Assembly: GCA_022695795.1 (NCBI GenBank)
Contig: MU404055.1
Location: 682,001 to 746,000, forward strand
Direction of reading: 5' to 3'
Source: Biscogniauxia marginata
Lineage: Eukaryota; Ascomycota; Sordariomycetes; Xylariales; Xylariaceae
Length of the DNA stretch: 64,000 nucleotides
A model generated the notes under the pieces. The model searched no databases, was not told where the DNA came from, and saw only the letters and a program-made list of their open reading frames with translations. Of this stretch, positions 48,899 through 61,042 are shown one piece after another. Both the position numbers and the translations under genes were made by a program. How positions within the stretch are numbered: position 1 is the stretch's first letter; each line of letters starts with the position of its first letter.

Positions 48899-50962
48899 TT
48901 TGGTTTCACGGATTGGGTGGTAGTGGTGTTTGGTATGTCTGTATGATTCGTGTGAGTTAAGTTATCCCAGTTGTGATCTATGTATGAGAGGCAACCATTG
49001 TCTGACTTGGTGTTGGACGAGGCAGAGAGAGAGAGAGAGAGAGGAGGGGGGAGGCGGGTAGTGTAGGTCGCATTAATATATGTATAGGTATATATAATAT
49101 ATAACATATGCTATTAAGGAAAGGAGTCTACTTACTGAGAAATTCAGTGAGATAAGAAGGGACCGTCTGAGGGAAGAGAAGGCACAGCAGGTGTTCGTAT
49201 GTTGTAATTTGTGTGTGGGTAACGTAATTGGAGCGAGAAGGGAAACTCGACGATATATATACAAGTTATATATCTCCTCCTTCCCTGGGCTTCTAGTTTT
49301 TAATACTAAAATAAGACTCAAGAAGCGGGGTTGTTTCTCGGTTTCGTCTCGGGGTCAATCGGCTTAGTGACCCTCCTTTCCTCTTTCGCCCTGCTTAATA
49401 GTGTACTCTATCGCGAGTGGATGGAGATAGAGAGAGATAATAGGCATATAGACAGACAGACAGGGAGGCAGGAGATGTATGTTCCCCCCCCCTTTCCCCC
49501 TCCCCTAAGAAACAAGGCGGACACACACACACACACACACACACACACTTATACACCTATAATCGAGTGAGTGCTGATCCGATCCCGTGCCTCACTGGCT
49601 GGGTAACTAATGGGACCGCGTGGATAGGTCGAGCAAGGTCAGGCCACCCACCTTTACCCTTAGGTGCTAACGTATGTACGTATGACCCTACTTCGCCAGC
49701 TAACAAATAAAAGGGTTCCAGTCCAGGGGGGTTGCAATCGCTTTTTGCCCCTCATCATCGAACATGATGCAAAACGGCTACTTGCTTACCTTAGGCGTTA
49801 TGTATACCTGGTGTATGTATGTATGTATGTATGTAAGTAGAGTGGCGTGAATAAAAACAGACAGAGATATCTCGGTACGGGATGTGGACGCACGGCAAAC
49901 GCCAAGTCGAAAGAGTCCTAGATAGTTAGACCCGCCACTGACTAATACTACCTACCTTAACTATATACTATCACTATACGGATTACTAGTATGTACTGCC
50001 ATCATAACTTAGATCACTTCGCATATTACATACTTATACCCACTACCTACCTACGTAGACATCGTGTGATCTTTATTTCTCCTTATTGAATTCCCCTAGT
50101 CTTAGGTTCTATCTACTACATATGTATGTAGGTCTTAATTAATAACAAGTCCTACATGCACCTGGGCATCTCCATAGGTAGGTATGTATGCACATATCTC
50201 GGTACGTAAAGTATTATATTCATGCATGCAAGTTGCCGCGCTACGCGATAGGGGAAGGTCAAGACACACGTACATACATCTGCCTGCATAAACCAAGCCT
50301 ACCTACCCTACCTACCTACCATACCTACCTACCATACCTACCTACCATACCTACCTACCTACCAAAGGCGGATTTATGATGGTCTAGTCCCTATGCATTA
50401 TTGTATGTACGTAGTCCTAAGACACTTCCCGAAATATCCCTGCCGCTGGATAGCATCGGAAAGAAAGGGTATCGGGTGGATAACCAAAAAAAAAAAAAAG
50501 GGAGTAAGTAAGCTGCAGATAGGCGGATCCCGACGATCTAGGGGTCCCTCTGAAAATGGTAAGAACACCAGAGAAACGAAAGAACGAAAAGCAGTAATGC
50601 TCCTCACATTGCATAAGATGGTAAACCAGGTAAGACGTATGTCCCTCATTATTCAGGAGAACCACCTAGGCGGCGTGGGTTACGTGATATACCTACGTCC
50701 TTTGCATGTACGATGACAAGCTGCTTGTAGTACATATCTAAGCTAGCGGGGAGCTTTCAACAACGGCAACACCATGTTTTTGCCCCTATCTGAGAGAAAG
50801 GTCCCAAGGCCCGACGCGCGATCCCATTGCCCGCCCCATAAGCATAATACGCGTTTCCCGCCTACCTCTATTTACCAAATAACCAACCGCTTGAGATATA
50901 GAACTCCCGATACCGATATGACTACACGTAGGCAAGTAATACATCAAGACAAATGTCTTTCC
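48899..50962. other. Intergenic, microsatellite-dense
   Basis: It contains the micropeptide leader with a probable 5' untranslated intron (49135-48939, minus strand) and then about 1.6 kb with no supported gene. Arrays present include GA (49026-49043), CA (49521-49548), GTAT (49812-49834) and ACCT (50298-50363), plus a C run near 49484-49499 and poly-A near 50486-50499. Confidence 0.6.
50298..50363. repeat. CCTA/CCATACCTA compound array
   Basis: CCTACCTACC blocks alternate regularly with CATACCTACCTAC, giving a higher-order repeat of 14 bp (ACCATACCTACCTA-type unit) over a tetranucleotide base. Confidence 0.9.
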
Positions 50963-52960
50963 CTAGACGCATTGAGCGGGTTCGCCTCCGCCTGTGAATA
51001 AGAAATTAGATAAAAGTTTAGCGACCAACGGGACCAGAACCACTACTACATCGCGGGTAAAAGAGGTACGGGGAATCGCGAGAAAGACAAAAAAAGAAAA
51101 AAAGAGAGAGGGACTCACCCTTTATCATCTTCCCGATGGCCTGGAACACGCTAATAACCATGACGGCGCACCCGAACGCCACGATGGCCCCGGCGACGTA
51201 CGTCCTCCACGAGCGGGAGCTGAGCCTGATGTAGCACAGCGGGGGCAGTATGTACGCGAGGGCGGCGGCGCTCGTGGCGCCGACGAGCTCGAAGACGACG
51301 CCGAGGTCGCAGGTGACGAGGCTGATGGCCATGGCGGCGACGACGAGGGCCGTGCTGAAGGCCAGGTGGCGGCCCATGCGGAAGGGCTCCCCCGGGAAGT
51401 AGTAGTTGAGCATGACCTCGCGGCAGACGAAGGCCTCGAGCGGCAGCGTCGTCAGCATGTTGAGCCCGAAGCAGAGCCGCGCCACCGTCACCATGGCGTT
51501 GTCCGCCGGGAAGTTGTTGAGCACGTTGCCCTTGGTCCGGTCCCCGAACGTGAGGAAGCCCGCGAGCGCCATGACGAGGCACGCGACCATCGAGATGCCC
51601 GTCGAGAAGTGCGTCACGGTCGCGAAGCGGTCGATCGTCGGGGTCTTGAGGGAGCCGTAGATGAGGAGGGAGTTGTGTTGGCAGACGAACGCTGTATAAA
51701 AGGAAATCGTTGGGTGGTTAGTCTCTAGAATAGAGTAGAGTACCTAAAGTCCTTCTTCTGGCCCCGCGTGGGAAATACGTACCAAATGAGATAACCCCAA
51801 TTGCCTGAAATATGCCGTCGTTGATCGTGAGCAGCGGCGTGGAGAACGAGCCCCGTTCCTCCGCCGGCGTGAGGGCGCTCTGAGTGACGACGGTGACCAG
51901 TATGACGCCCATGCTGATGAGGGCGAGCGTGCTCGCTTTCGCCAACTATCCCCCCCCGCACATGATCCCATTAGCACAACGCCTTTGTATATAAAAGAAA
52001 AACCCCTCCCCCCTTCCCACAGAACTATAGTAGCTAACTCTCCGCGCGTACCTTGGCGATATCCCTATAGAGCGTCAGGGGGTAGCTGACGCCGAGGACG
52101 AAGATGGCGATGACGGCGCGGCGGTCGGCGAGGACGCCGAGGACGGGCAGCTGGGCGAGCCCGGGCCAGACGGTGCGGAGGACAGCGGGGATGGAGTCGC
52201 CGACGATGACGCCGAAGGCGACCATGCCGCCGAACGCGAAGGCCCACTGCGCGACGCTGATGGCGACGAGCCCCGGGCGCCCGAAGCAGTGCTCGACCGT
52301 GCCCTGGAAGCTGTTGGCGCCGCTGAGCTTGCTGTTGACGACGATGAGCCGGATCGTCCAGTCGACCACGACCGTGAGCCCCACGAGCAGCACCACCCCG
52401 GCCAGCAGGCCCGCGTCCTTGAACGCGTACGGCTGCCCGATGATGCCCGCGCCGATGATGCTGTTCGCCATGTTCATGAAGGCCGACCGCAGCCCCGACT
52501 TGGGCCGCGCGCGCTCGCGCTCCGCCCACGCGTGGACGTCGTAGTCGTCGGCTTCGTCTTCGGCTTCGGCCTCGAGGCGGTTGGCCAGGGCCACCGACGG
52601 CGCTTCGATGTCGGTCAGCAGGGGGTGCCGCGAGGTCGAGTCCGGCCCGCTGCCGTCGGGGCTGTCGGGCTCGGCTACGGCGAAGTAGTCTTGCGGCGGG
52701 TGGTCGCCGTTGGCGGCCGGGGGGATGTTGGTCGGGCGCAGGTCGAAGCGCACGCGGTGGGGTGTTCTCGGGGTTCGCGGAGTGCCCGGATCGCCCGGGT
52801 GGACTATCAGACCGTCCTCGTCGTCGCGGTCGTCGTCGCCGGAAACGCTCCCGGAGAGCAGTCCATGCTCTTCCTCGTTTCTGGGGGCGGCGGCCGAGTG
52901 ATGGTCACTGGTGGTGGTTTTCTGCTCTCCATAGGAGCTTTGGTTCTTGGCATTGCCCAT
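50963..52960 (-). CDS. Vacuolar-type amino acid transporter (AAAP/Avt family)
   Basis: Four exons: 52960-52052, 51945-51783, 51691-51119 and 50991-50963, giving 557 aa. The last exon is only 29 nt, ending GGGEPAQCV-stop after a CTAAT branch motif and CACAG acceptor. Residues 1-155 are an acidic, Pro/Ser-rich cytosolic tail containing HGLLSG. From about 158 on there are eleven or so hydrophobic segments, opening with the family motif SAFMNMANSIIGAGIIGQPYA and continuing through VFELVGATSAAALAYILPPL. This is the SLC38-like Avt5/6/7 type, which moves neutral or acidic amino acids across the vacuolar membrane by proton coupling; the substrate is not predictable. Coding GC is extremely high in exons 1 and 3. 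Confidence 0.9.
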
Positions 52961-53731
52961 TGTATTACCGTGGTAGCATCTTGTGAGGCCAGAGGGGAGG
53001 AATTGGCTTTCGCTGTTTCGTTGGCAACGATTCCGCTCTTACATACAACTAGCTTTAAGAGGTACGTACTGTAATTAATCAGGGTCTTGTCTTAGGTAGT
53101 AGGTAGGTCCAGATCCTCGTTATCCTCCTTATCATCATGTGATGAGCGGTACGTACTCTTTCCGAGCTCGATGAATTACAGGGCTACCCCTGCTTCCGAA
53201 GCTACCCCTTTTTTGTTCCTCTTGTCTGTCGGTCGCCCTTTGTGATAATAGTATGCTTATCTCTACTGGGTATATTATATCATCTGGCTAGGAAGATAAA
53301 CCCAGAGCCAATTCGAGCCACTCTTACTTAAAAAAGAGAACTTGATAGATACGCAAGGTAGGTAGTCAGTCCTCAGAGAAGTTGGTGGCAGCGCCGAATC
53401 GAATAATACATTTTCTATTACATGTTGCTATATATAACACATAAAGGGGCTAACGTTGCCGCAGCGACTTTTTCCTTTTTTTCCTTTGCTCTCCACCATG
53501 GGTATATCTATGTCTGTACCTCTCCTCGTCCAGCTCCATCGTGGTAAAACTAAACCTTAACCTCTATAACGGGGGACCAACCCCCCCTTGGCTGCCTGTT
53601 TGCATACCACGCCTAAGGATATTCACCTTACGGCTAGGAAATAAATTCATCACTGCTGATTCTCGCTCAACCCAGCAGATCCCTCATGAGTCTTGCGTCA
53701 TGAAGCTGAGGCTCAATAATGGCTTCTATTC
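52961..53731. other. Intergenic, transporter promoter side
   Basis: Promoter and leader of the minus-strand transporter, followed by the 3' untranslated region of the protease. GGTAGTAGGTAGG repeats are near 53094-53106 and 53356-53366. No gene is seen. Confidence 0.5.
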
Positions 53732-55385
53732 TCATGTAATTATGGCGATTACTGATACCATGAAGACAACAAAAGCGTGCTTGCTACAAGCGACTAGTTT
53801 CTCTCCTGGGGATGACGAGTCTGGAGTAGCTTCTGGAGTAGCGTCTGCTGACGGAGTTTCGTGGCCGTTGAGGCCCATATCTCCTGAGGTTGAACTACTC
53901 GTGGGACTACTCGTTGAGGTCCTCGTAGCCGTAGGAGACGCCGTTGAGCTTGTAGTTGTGCTTTCGTCTGTGTCGTCATCGGAAGACGATGCCTTGGCGG
54001 CGAATCCTATCAATAGGTTAGCGTGAGTGCTAGGTTGGCACACATATAAACTCCTACTCACCAATTTGTCTTTGGTCCATGTCGTACACGCTGTAGACAT
54101 TCTTCAAGAATGTATCTCCTACTAACCAGGCACCACGCACATATTCCATGCCGTAGATGTTGCCCGTGCAAACACCATCACCGTTCGGTGCGGACAAGAA
54201 GTCCTTAGAAGATATAGTCCAGCTCTTTCCCGAGAAGGTGAGAGCGACCGGGACATCGCTATCGCAAGGGACTGTCCATGATGCTGTGCCACTCTGAGAC
54301 GAGCCAGGGATCATTGCATAGACAGCCTTAACGTCGGCCGGTGGTCCGAAGACGAAACTCGTGCCAGTATCGATGTAGGCATCTCTGCCTTGAAATCTGG
54401 CTGACTTGCCATCAACCGTAACACCATCCATGGTTATGGTCCACGTCGATCCCGACTTGAGCGGGGTGTACGAAATATCTCCATCCAACTTGTCCGGGTT
54501 CGGCGCACCGAAGGCGATCTCTCCGTCGTTTTTGCCATCTGCACTCCGGGCTAGACTGATCCCGAAGATATTGGCTTTGATCAGTTTAGCATTTTTGACC
54601 GACGATAGCCAAGTATCGGGACTCATCGATAGTCCTAAGATGCCATCAAAAGGAAACTGACTGAACTCGTCTGAAGTGGTATTCGCAACCCCGAACGAGA
54701 CGGAGGCGGATAGACCAGCAATAGACATGGTATCTGTGATGACATGCCCACTGACAGAGCCAGTACCGTATTCGACCGAATAAGTCTTGCCGGTGTCTAT
54801 ATAGGTTTCCGAGTCATTGGGTCCGTAAGAATTGTGCGACTTGCATGCGTCGGATGTGCAGCCAGAACCCATAACCCAAGTCGTACTAGCACCTGTGTCG
54901 AGAAGCATATACAATGGTTTGCCGTCCGAGCCTAGCTTAGCTTCTACAAAGTAGGAGTAATCGGTCCCATCCTGGTCAATCCCTGCACTGTTGCTCACGG
55001 TTGGATCCTCAGCTTCAAGCACAGTATAGTCGTTGTCTCTCTCGGTGACGGTGGCTTTTCTCATTCGTGCCCACGGCAGTGTGTTTGATCTGCTGTCATA
55101 TCCTTGGCCTCTAGCATCTCGAGTGACAATGTCGGTTGGCGGGTCGTCAGACTGATGGTACCCATCTTGTTAGCAACTACTTTGACTTGCAGTACGAGTT
55201 GAACTTACGTCGGGGCCGTTCTGGACCAATTTGAAGGTGACAAACCCGCCAAGTGCACCCGAGTTGGCAGTAGCCGAAGACCTTCCTCTGCTTCCTCCGT
55301 GTCCTCCAGATGATGTATATGGAACGAGAGCATGAATGCTAGTAAGCCATAATGAAAGCTGGAGTAATATCAAGCCTCGATGCAT
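53732..55385 (-). CDS. Secreted, probably GPI-anchored aspartic protease (A1)
   Basis: Three exons: 55385-55209, 55151-54062 and 54006-53732, giving 513 aa. A signal peptide is visible in MHRGLILLQLSLWLTSIHA. Both pepsin-family active sites are present, LLDTGASTTWV (Asp144) and YIDTGTSFVFG (Asp320), with the flap tyrosine in VEYGTGSVSG (about 187). After the catalytic domain, which ends near YDMDQRQIGFAAK, comes a Ser/Thr-rich stalk (TSTSSPTSSSTSG-like) and a C-terminal hydrophobic segment (HAFVVFMVSVIAIIT), the layout of GPI-anchored yapsin/CtsD-like cell-surface proteases. The pro-peptide carries no obvious Lys-Arg site. An upstream in-frame ATG at 55421 exists, but its extension would bury the signal peptide. 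Confidence 0.92.
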
Positions 55386-58020
55386 CTTGTGAAATGTCCA
55401 CGGCGCAACCCCACAACCCAAACGGGCCTTCCCCAGTTGAAATACTTCGTCTCCCTAAGCTCTCCAGAAGATGCGTTGCGTTGTGGAAACTGTTGTGTCG
55501 ATTGATCCCGCACAAACGGCTTTCGTTCGGTTTGAGCAGCGTAGCTTAACTCAGGAGAAGCAAACTTTCTAAGAGACTAGGTGGAGGCTCAAGCTTGAAG
55601 GCGGCCCAAGAGTCCCGGACTCTAGTCCGGATATTATAGTATTAAAGATTATGGGATCGTCATTTGTAGAATTGAGTTCCAGGAAATACGCTGTGCGGCC
55701 ACACGGATAGTAAAGAAAGCACAGAGCTAGGCACGGGTGATAGCGAAAGGTGTCCGAGAATATGACTAGCTAGGAATGCAGGAACTAGCTATAGCCGATG
55801 ACGAGAATCGTATCTAATATATGTCGATTCGAATTCCAAGACAAAGATGCCGCCGGGAGAAACACAATTCAGGATATAAGACAAGTAGAAATGCCAATTG
55901 GGGACTAGTATATTAAGACACCACGGGAACGGCGCCGAGTCAAAAAATGAGGATGAATGAATGAATTACTTAGTAGGCACACGTAGAAAAGACGAACAAT
56001 AAGCAAAAGATAGGGTGGAGGGTGTGGTGGAGAAGGATGATGTTGTGTGAATCGTGTTGTGGAGGTGAGGTTGGTAGAGAGAGGGACAGGGAAACTCAAA
56101 ACCAGGCTGGGCTTGACTATGGCTGCTCGACCCTGAGTCGTTGATCAACGGAGTTTTACCACAGTCTAACGCGCAGCTTGCGTATACGCTTAGCCATGTC
56201 CCCATTGTGGCTTTCTACACTAGATAGGGTTGCAGTGTGGTTGTATGCATGCTCCTATCCTCGATCTCTTTGGCAGAACCTCGACCTCTTTTTTACCAAC
56301 CTGCAGGGGATAACTCTCCGGCCCGCCCGCAAGATCCATATATTAGACATGGATATATTGCTTGGGTGTGACCCTAGTCGACAAGGGGAAAGAGAAAAAG
56401 GCATATAGACAGTGTTATTGGTCAATCCCCTGCTTTCTTTTCTAACTGTAGGCGGAGGCAACCTGCAACCTCTCAACTGGTTGTAGGTAAGATCTTGCGA
56501 CCTGGAGAGTACTAAGGATTCATCAGGTACTATTGCTTATGTTCCTTTTTCGTTTCTTTCTCCCACGAGTTGAGATCAGACAAATGATTAAAGAGCAATC
56601 AGGTTGAAACCGAGTGGCTGAGCTTCGCGTATAGTTTACGTGCAACTCTGGCGTAGATTGGATGCCGAACAAGTACGAGGGCATAAGATTGTACCTATGT
56701 GCTAGCAGGTAGTAGGCAGGGTATATGTAGTTAGTCTCTTAAGGTAAGTTAGCTAAATAGAACCCTGCTGCTACTATCAGATAGATCGGTCGATCAATCT
56801 CTCAAGCGCGAGATGGCAGATTGCTCTTGATAACATACTCGTAGAGAGCTATCTGTTGAACTGGATGCGGTTGCGAAGATGTTTTCGAGGTCCTGACGAA
56901 GAAGTTACTAGAGTTTGTTGTGTCTTATTATTCTTGATACATGTAACCTGACGCTCTAGCAACGCCTGCGTTCTACAGAGTGCTACCATAAATAACGAGT
57001 GTCGTAAGCGTTTGTGTGCAATAGCCGAGTGAACCGACTTTCGTTCAAGGGGCTCTCCACACCCGGAACGGCAAATTGCCTAGCAGGGAGGTGCAGATGG
57101 CGTTCAATTGGCGACCCAAGAGGTGGAGATTTGAAGGCTTGATGGGGAATGGAGGCACTGAGAAGACGACAGCCAAGAGTTGGCACTGGCGATCACCCCC
57201 AAATCATCACAGTATGTTACGCCAACCTCGCCAGCCATGTACCTCTCGTGATTCCCAGAGAATCACTTGACTCGGTCATGAAGGGTTCAACAGAAAGGAT
57301 TATAACATTATCACCCGGATTATACGGAGAACTGAGAAACAACATACCACTTGTAAGCAATGGCTGTCAGAGGTTGAGTCAAGCATCTTGGCTGCTCGAT
57401 GGCGCTAATGGCATTAACCTCGTGACAGTATCTCTCTCGGTACCGTACTCTGGCCGCGCGCTTGAGCAATTGTTCTGGTCTAGAATTTTCTGCCGGATAC
57501 CAGCGTTGCATAGAGCCGGCATTTGTCGGAAGGATACGATCTAATAAGCAGACCTCAGTGTGCGAGTTGTTACGAAGTCTGTGCTGTCGGCTTTGATAAC
57601 AATATAGTGCAGTTGACATACACTAATACGAGAAGCATCCCAGCGTTTTGGTACACTTCCACCTATCAGCGCCGAAGCTATCTACACTTCCATTTAGCCC
57701 CCCCTGGAAAAGGAGGCGGCGTTTTTCAACTGCCGTTGTGCTAGCGCGTGCGCGAGCTTTAAATCGTACACAAGAGCCAACGTGCTTTTCGACGGCGAAG
57801 GACCTCAACTTGTGGAAAAGTGTGATCTTGGCATCCGGCGTCGTTAGTCGCGCGCCCGTTTTGCTGATCACACACGGCTCAAGTGGAATGGACAGTCAAG
57901 GCCGACGGTGCGCCCCCGAAATGGCAGCCTTGCTGGTGATAATGTCCATGCCCGTGACTAGGTTGCCAAGTTTTAGACATGACGGTTTTCTTTTTAAAAG
58001 ACTATGCTAACCTACTCGAC
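55386..58020. other. Intergenic, 2.6 kb, no supported gene
   Basis: The first few hundred bases are the protease promoter. Frames at 55905-56205, 56178-56476, 57149-57619 and 57648-58010 overlap on opposite strands and lack domains. The last part should contain the 3' untranslated region of the prenyltransferase-repeat gene. Confidence 0.5.
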
Positions 58021-59082
58021 TCATGGATTTGCATGAATCAATGCCTGTGGAGAATCCGATCGTGCACCGATCTCCCGGGCCGAGACGTGATGCAGGCGAT
58101 ACTTATGACACCAATGCCGAGCTCTGTCTAGGATTCTCCGCTGAGGCGAGTGCTGTGGCGTTACAGAAGAAAGTTTCTCGTTCACGGCAATGAATGACTC
58201 GAATTGATGCTCGCTAATGAGCTCTGTGGCCACTGTAGTGCGTAAGAAAGTCCAGACCGACTCGTTCGTCCAGCGTAACGACTCGGTCATTTGAAGAACA
58301 TCTGCGAGGAGCGACAGACAAACTTCCCTACGTTTTTCTTCACCATCTATCTTACGGATGACGAAGCCGAGGAATTCCCAAGCGGAGATGTCAGTGTGGT
58401 TCCGGAGGCAAAATTCCTTGACGCTCACGGCAATATTCCCAACCCCCCGACGATCCACGTCAGTTAAAAACCGGGCGTGGTGCCAGGCAGTGTAGTTGCG
58501 AGGATGCCGTTCCCCAGCCACCATGACAACCTGCGTAATATCAAGTTCGGCGTCCACGGGCATGTCTTGGGCTATCCACATCTTGAGCAGCCAACGACGA
58601 TGCGACCAGAGAATGGGAGACTTGGTGTGGCGATGAAGCCTAGCAGTGAGAAGAGTATCCACAAACTGCTTCTCGTGCTTCAACGCACGCTCGTCGAGCT
58701 TCCCGTTCTCCATCGTGTACATGAGTGCGCGTTTCCTGACATTGGCTGCCGTGAGATGTTCGGGGTCCATGAGGAGGATTACAGCGCTGGCGGCTATGGC
58801 ATCTCTACCAATTGACTTGGTGCTGCCTCCGAGGTAATTTTGTAGGATCTCGCGCGCAACAAAAAATGCCTGAACAAGCCTCAGCTTGGGGATCGCCACG
58901 GCCGTGCCATCTCGAAGGTAGTTGACACCTGGTTCAAGCGGGTGACTCTTTCCAAGCAACTCTATCTCCAATAATCCCGTGTCAGGCAATTCAGTGAGCA
59001 CTGTCGAAATATCGTCATAGACCGGTGTCGAATCGTCGGTCTTCAAGTGAGTGTACAGATCTTTATCTATAGAACGAGACAT
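58021..59082 (-). CDS. Prenyltransferase alpha-repeat protein (PTAR1/Ecm9-like)
   Basis: A single-exon frame of 353 aa. Protein prenyltransferase alpha-subunit repeats are visible as the signatures ILWSHRRWLL (about 157-166) and HPRNYTAWHHARFL (about 193-206), with a weaker ISAWEFLGFVIRK (about 233-245). The overall layout, a divergent N-terminus and few repeats, resembles PTAR1 rather than the farnesyl/GGTase-I alpha subunit, which has five clear repeats. In animals and yeast PTAR1/Ecm9 pairs with the Rab GGTase beta subunit as GGTase-III, which adds the second lipid to the SNARE Ykt6. That role is inferred from family membership. It is transcribed divergently from Get1. Confidence 0.82.
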   Translation of the reverse strand: MSRSIDKDLYTHLKTDDSTPVYDDISTVLTELPDTGLLEIELLGKSHPLEPGVNYLRDGTAVAIPKLRLVQAFFVAREILQNYLGGSTKSIGRDAIAASAVILLMDPEHLTAANVRKRALMYTMENGKLDERALKHEKQFVDTLLTARLHRHTKSPILWSHRRWLLKMWIAQDMPVDAELDITQVVMVAGERHPRNYTAWHHARFLTDVDRRGVGNIAVSVKEFCLRNHTDISAWEFLGFVIRKIDGEEKRREVCLSLLADVLQMTESLRWTNESVWTFLRTTVATELISEHQFESFIAVNEKLSSVTPQHSPQRRILDRARHWCHKYRLHHVSAREIGARSDSPQALIHANP

Positions 59083-59483
59083 GTCCCCGTTATATAGCCA
59101 TTGTGGGAAGGATAGACGAGTTCGGTAGGCAATTTTGTTAGGTTGGCCTTATATGCGCTATAAGTGAGGCCAGCGAGTGAGTGCACCTCATATTGTTGTA
59201 CCTGGTTGTCTCGGTGGTCCCGCCCCTCAAAGAGAACGTGTCGTTACATAGTGGGGTTAGCTCCCCTAAGGCAGAATGTTTCTGCATAAATTCATATTTA
59301 TGCGAGTATCGAACACCTTATTCATGTGAGTAGACGTGTCAGAGAAACGTGGTTTGAATTGCTTATACACGTTAAAGGCTGTGTCGGACAGGCCACTCGA
59401 CATCTCTGTAATCGCTGTTCTCCCGCCGTGGCATCTTCTTAGCTACTTGTGTACTCCAGGGGGCAAGAAGCATCGCAGTCAAG
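59083..59483. promoter_or_regulatory. Bidirectional promoter region, PTAR1-like / Get1
   Basis: This 401 bp separates the start codons of two divergent genes, so both promoters must lie in it. I see no certain TATA box or named factor site. Confidence 0.6.
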
Positions 59484-60260
59484 ATGCCATCCTTACTTCT
59501 CGTCGTCCTTCTGGTCGAACTGGTCGTCCACCTTGTCAATACCATCGGCGCCGCGACCATCAATAATCTGGTAGGATCCTACTCTAATGCAGTACCCTAA
59601 CGTCATAGTGGCAGGGCTGACCAAACGCAACTACATAGCTATGGAACTTGTACCTGGCCCTCCCGACCCAGACCGCGAAGCAGGCCGCCGAGAAGCAGAA
59701 GATCCAGCAAGAATACCTAACGATTCGGCGCGACTTAAACACCACAAGCAGCCAGGACCAGTTTGCCAGGTGGGCAAAGCTTAGGCGGCAACATGACAAA
59801 CTACTAGAGCAGCTGGAGAAGATAAGTAAGTTACACCGTTTGAGAGAGCATGGGGACTAGAAAATAACCGCTCGGTTGTGTAGAGTCGTCCCACGATGCT
59901 TCGAAAGCGAAATTCGACCGGACCGCCGGAATTATAAGGTGGACTGCCACATCTGGAGTCAAGTTCATACTGCCCTGGATCTACGGAAAGCAACCCATGT
60001 TCTGGCTTCCCAGCGGATGGTTCCCGTACTACGTCGAATGGATACTGTCTTTCCCCCGCGCGCCCCTAGGCAGCGTCAGCATCGTATCGTGGCAGGCTGC
60101 GTGTACTGGTGTTGTCATCTTGACGAGTGATACAATCAAGGCTATTCTGGGCCTCGCGTTAGCTACTAAACAAGCCCAGAAGCAACCGGCGAAGGCTGCT
60201 GGAGAGAAGCAAGGACACAAGCCGATATCACAGGGCACGAAGGACAAGAAAGATTCATGA
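59484..60260 (+). CDS. get1: GET complex subunit Get1 (WRB)
   Basis: Three exons: 59484-59570, 59639-59825 and 59884-60260, giving 216 aa. An N-terminal membrane segment ([20 protein letters not shown]) is followed by a cytosolic charged coiled coil (about 40-95: [31 protein letters not shown]), then [10 protein letters not shown] and two more membrane segments around [13 protein letters not shown] and [21 protein letters not shown]. The tail is Lys/Gln-rich. With Get2, Get1 forms the ER membrane receptor that takes tail-anchored proteins from the Get3 ATPase; the coiled coil is the Get3-binding element. Exon phases (0, 1) and branch motifs fit. The length is as expected for filamentous fungi. 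Confidence 0.94.
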
Positions 60261-60976
60261 GAGGAATGTCTCTGGTGGAAGAATATGATTTGCTTAGCTA
60301 CCTAGACAGGTACAATACGAGGGCATGTCTCTCATCTAATTTGACGCAGAGTTTGTCATTGCGCAAAGCTGGAAACTCTGTAACACGATTGAGATTACTC
60401 TATGATTGAGTACTCGCTATAGGCAGCATATTGACTCTGGCGGCCATCGAGAAGAGAGATCGCCAAAGCTTCGAACGTGCCAGAATCACAAACCTACCGG
60501 GGTATACACACTCCTGGCCAGATAGCTCTGCGTAATAGTTATACGGGTAATAATACTGAGAGTCTGCGTCTAATCATCTGTAGTCCATGCAAACTAGGGA
60601 GATATTCCTGTGAGCGGAAAACCTGAAAGCCTTCAGAAATGCTGTTCTGTGGATGGAAAGAAGAAAATTAATTCGGTGGGTTTTAAAGCGAAATCGAAGA
60701 AGTGGACCGGGAAAAGAAAGGTGGGTATGCAACAAGCTGACCAATTACAATACAAGCCTTTCCTCGGCCAGAGCGCCAGGCTAGGACCAGGGTCTTGATT
60801 ACTAGTGATATTAGTGGCTCTAAACCTCTGGAATTCAGGGCAAGGCTGACTGACATCTATCTGGCCAGCTTGGCCGAACACCTACCTGCCTTTAAACAAA
60901 ACACCAAAGCACCCGCGGGGAAACAACTTGCAAACAAAATACCAAAACGGTATGATACATATATAGCAAGACAATC

Positions 60977-61013
<37 letters not shown>

Positions 61014-61042
61014 GAGAGGGGTAGAGAGTAAGACAGAGAAAG
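60261..61042. other. Intergenic with purine-rich leader
   Basis: It holds the Get1 3' untranslated region and the promoter and leader of the membrane-protein gene. A 62-codon frame at 60610-60798 has no domain. Confidence 0.5.
60977..61020. repeat. GA dinucleotide microsatellite in leader
   Basis: About twelve GA units followed by interrupted AAAGAGAG units end just over 20 nt before the start codon of the next gene, so the array is probably transcribed in its 5' untranslated region. Confidence 0.95.

Noticed and set aside
52065..53074. Long frames on both strands overlapping the transporter gene
   Set aside because: They are shadows created by extreme GC3 in the real minus-strand frame. 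Their translations are Arg/Ala/Gly/His-rich low complexity.
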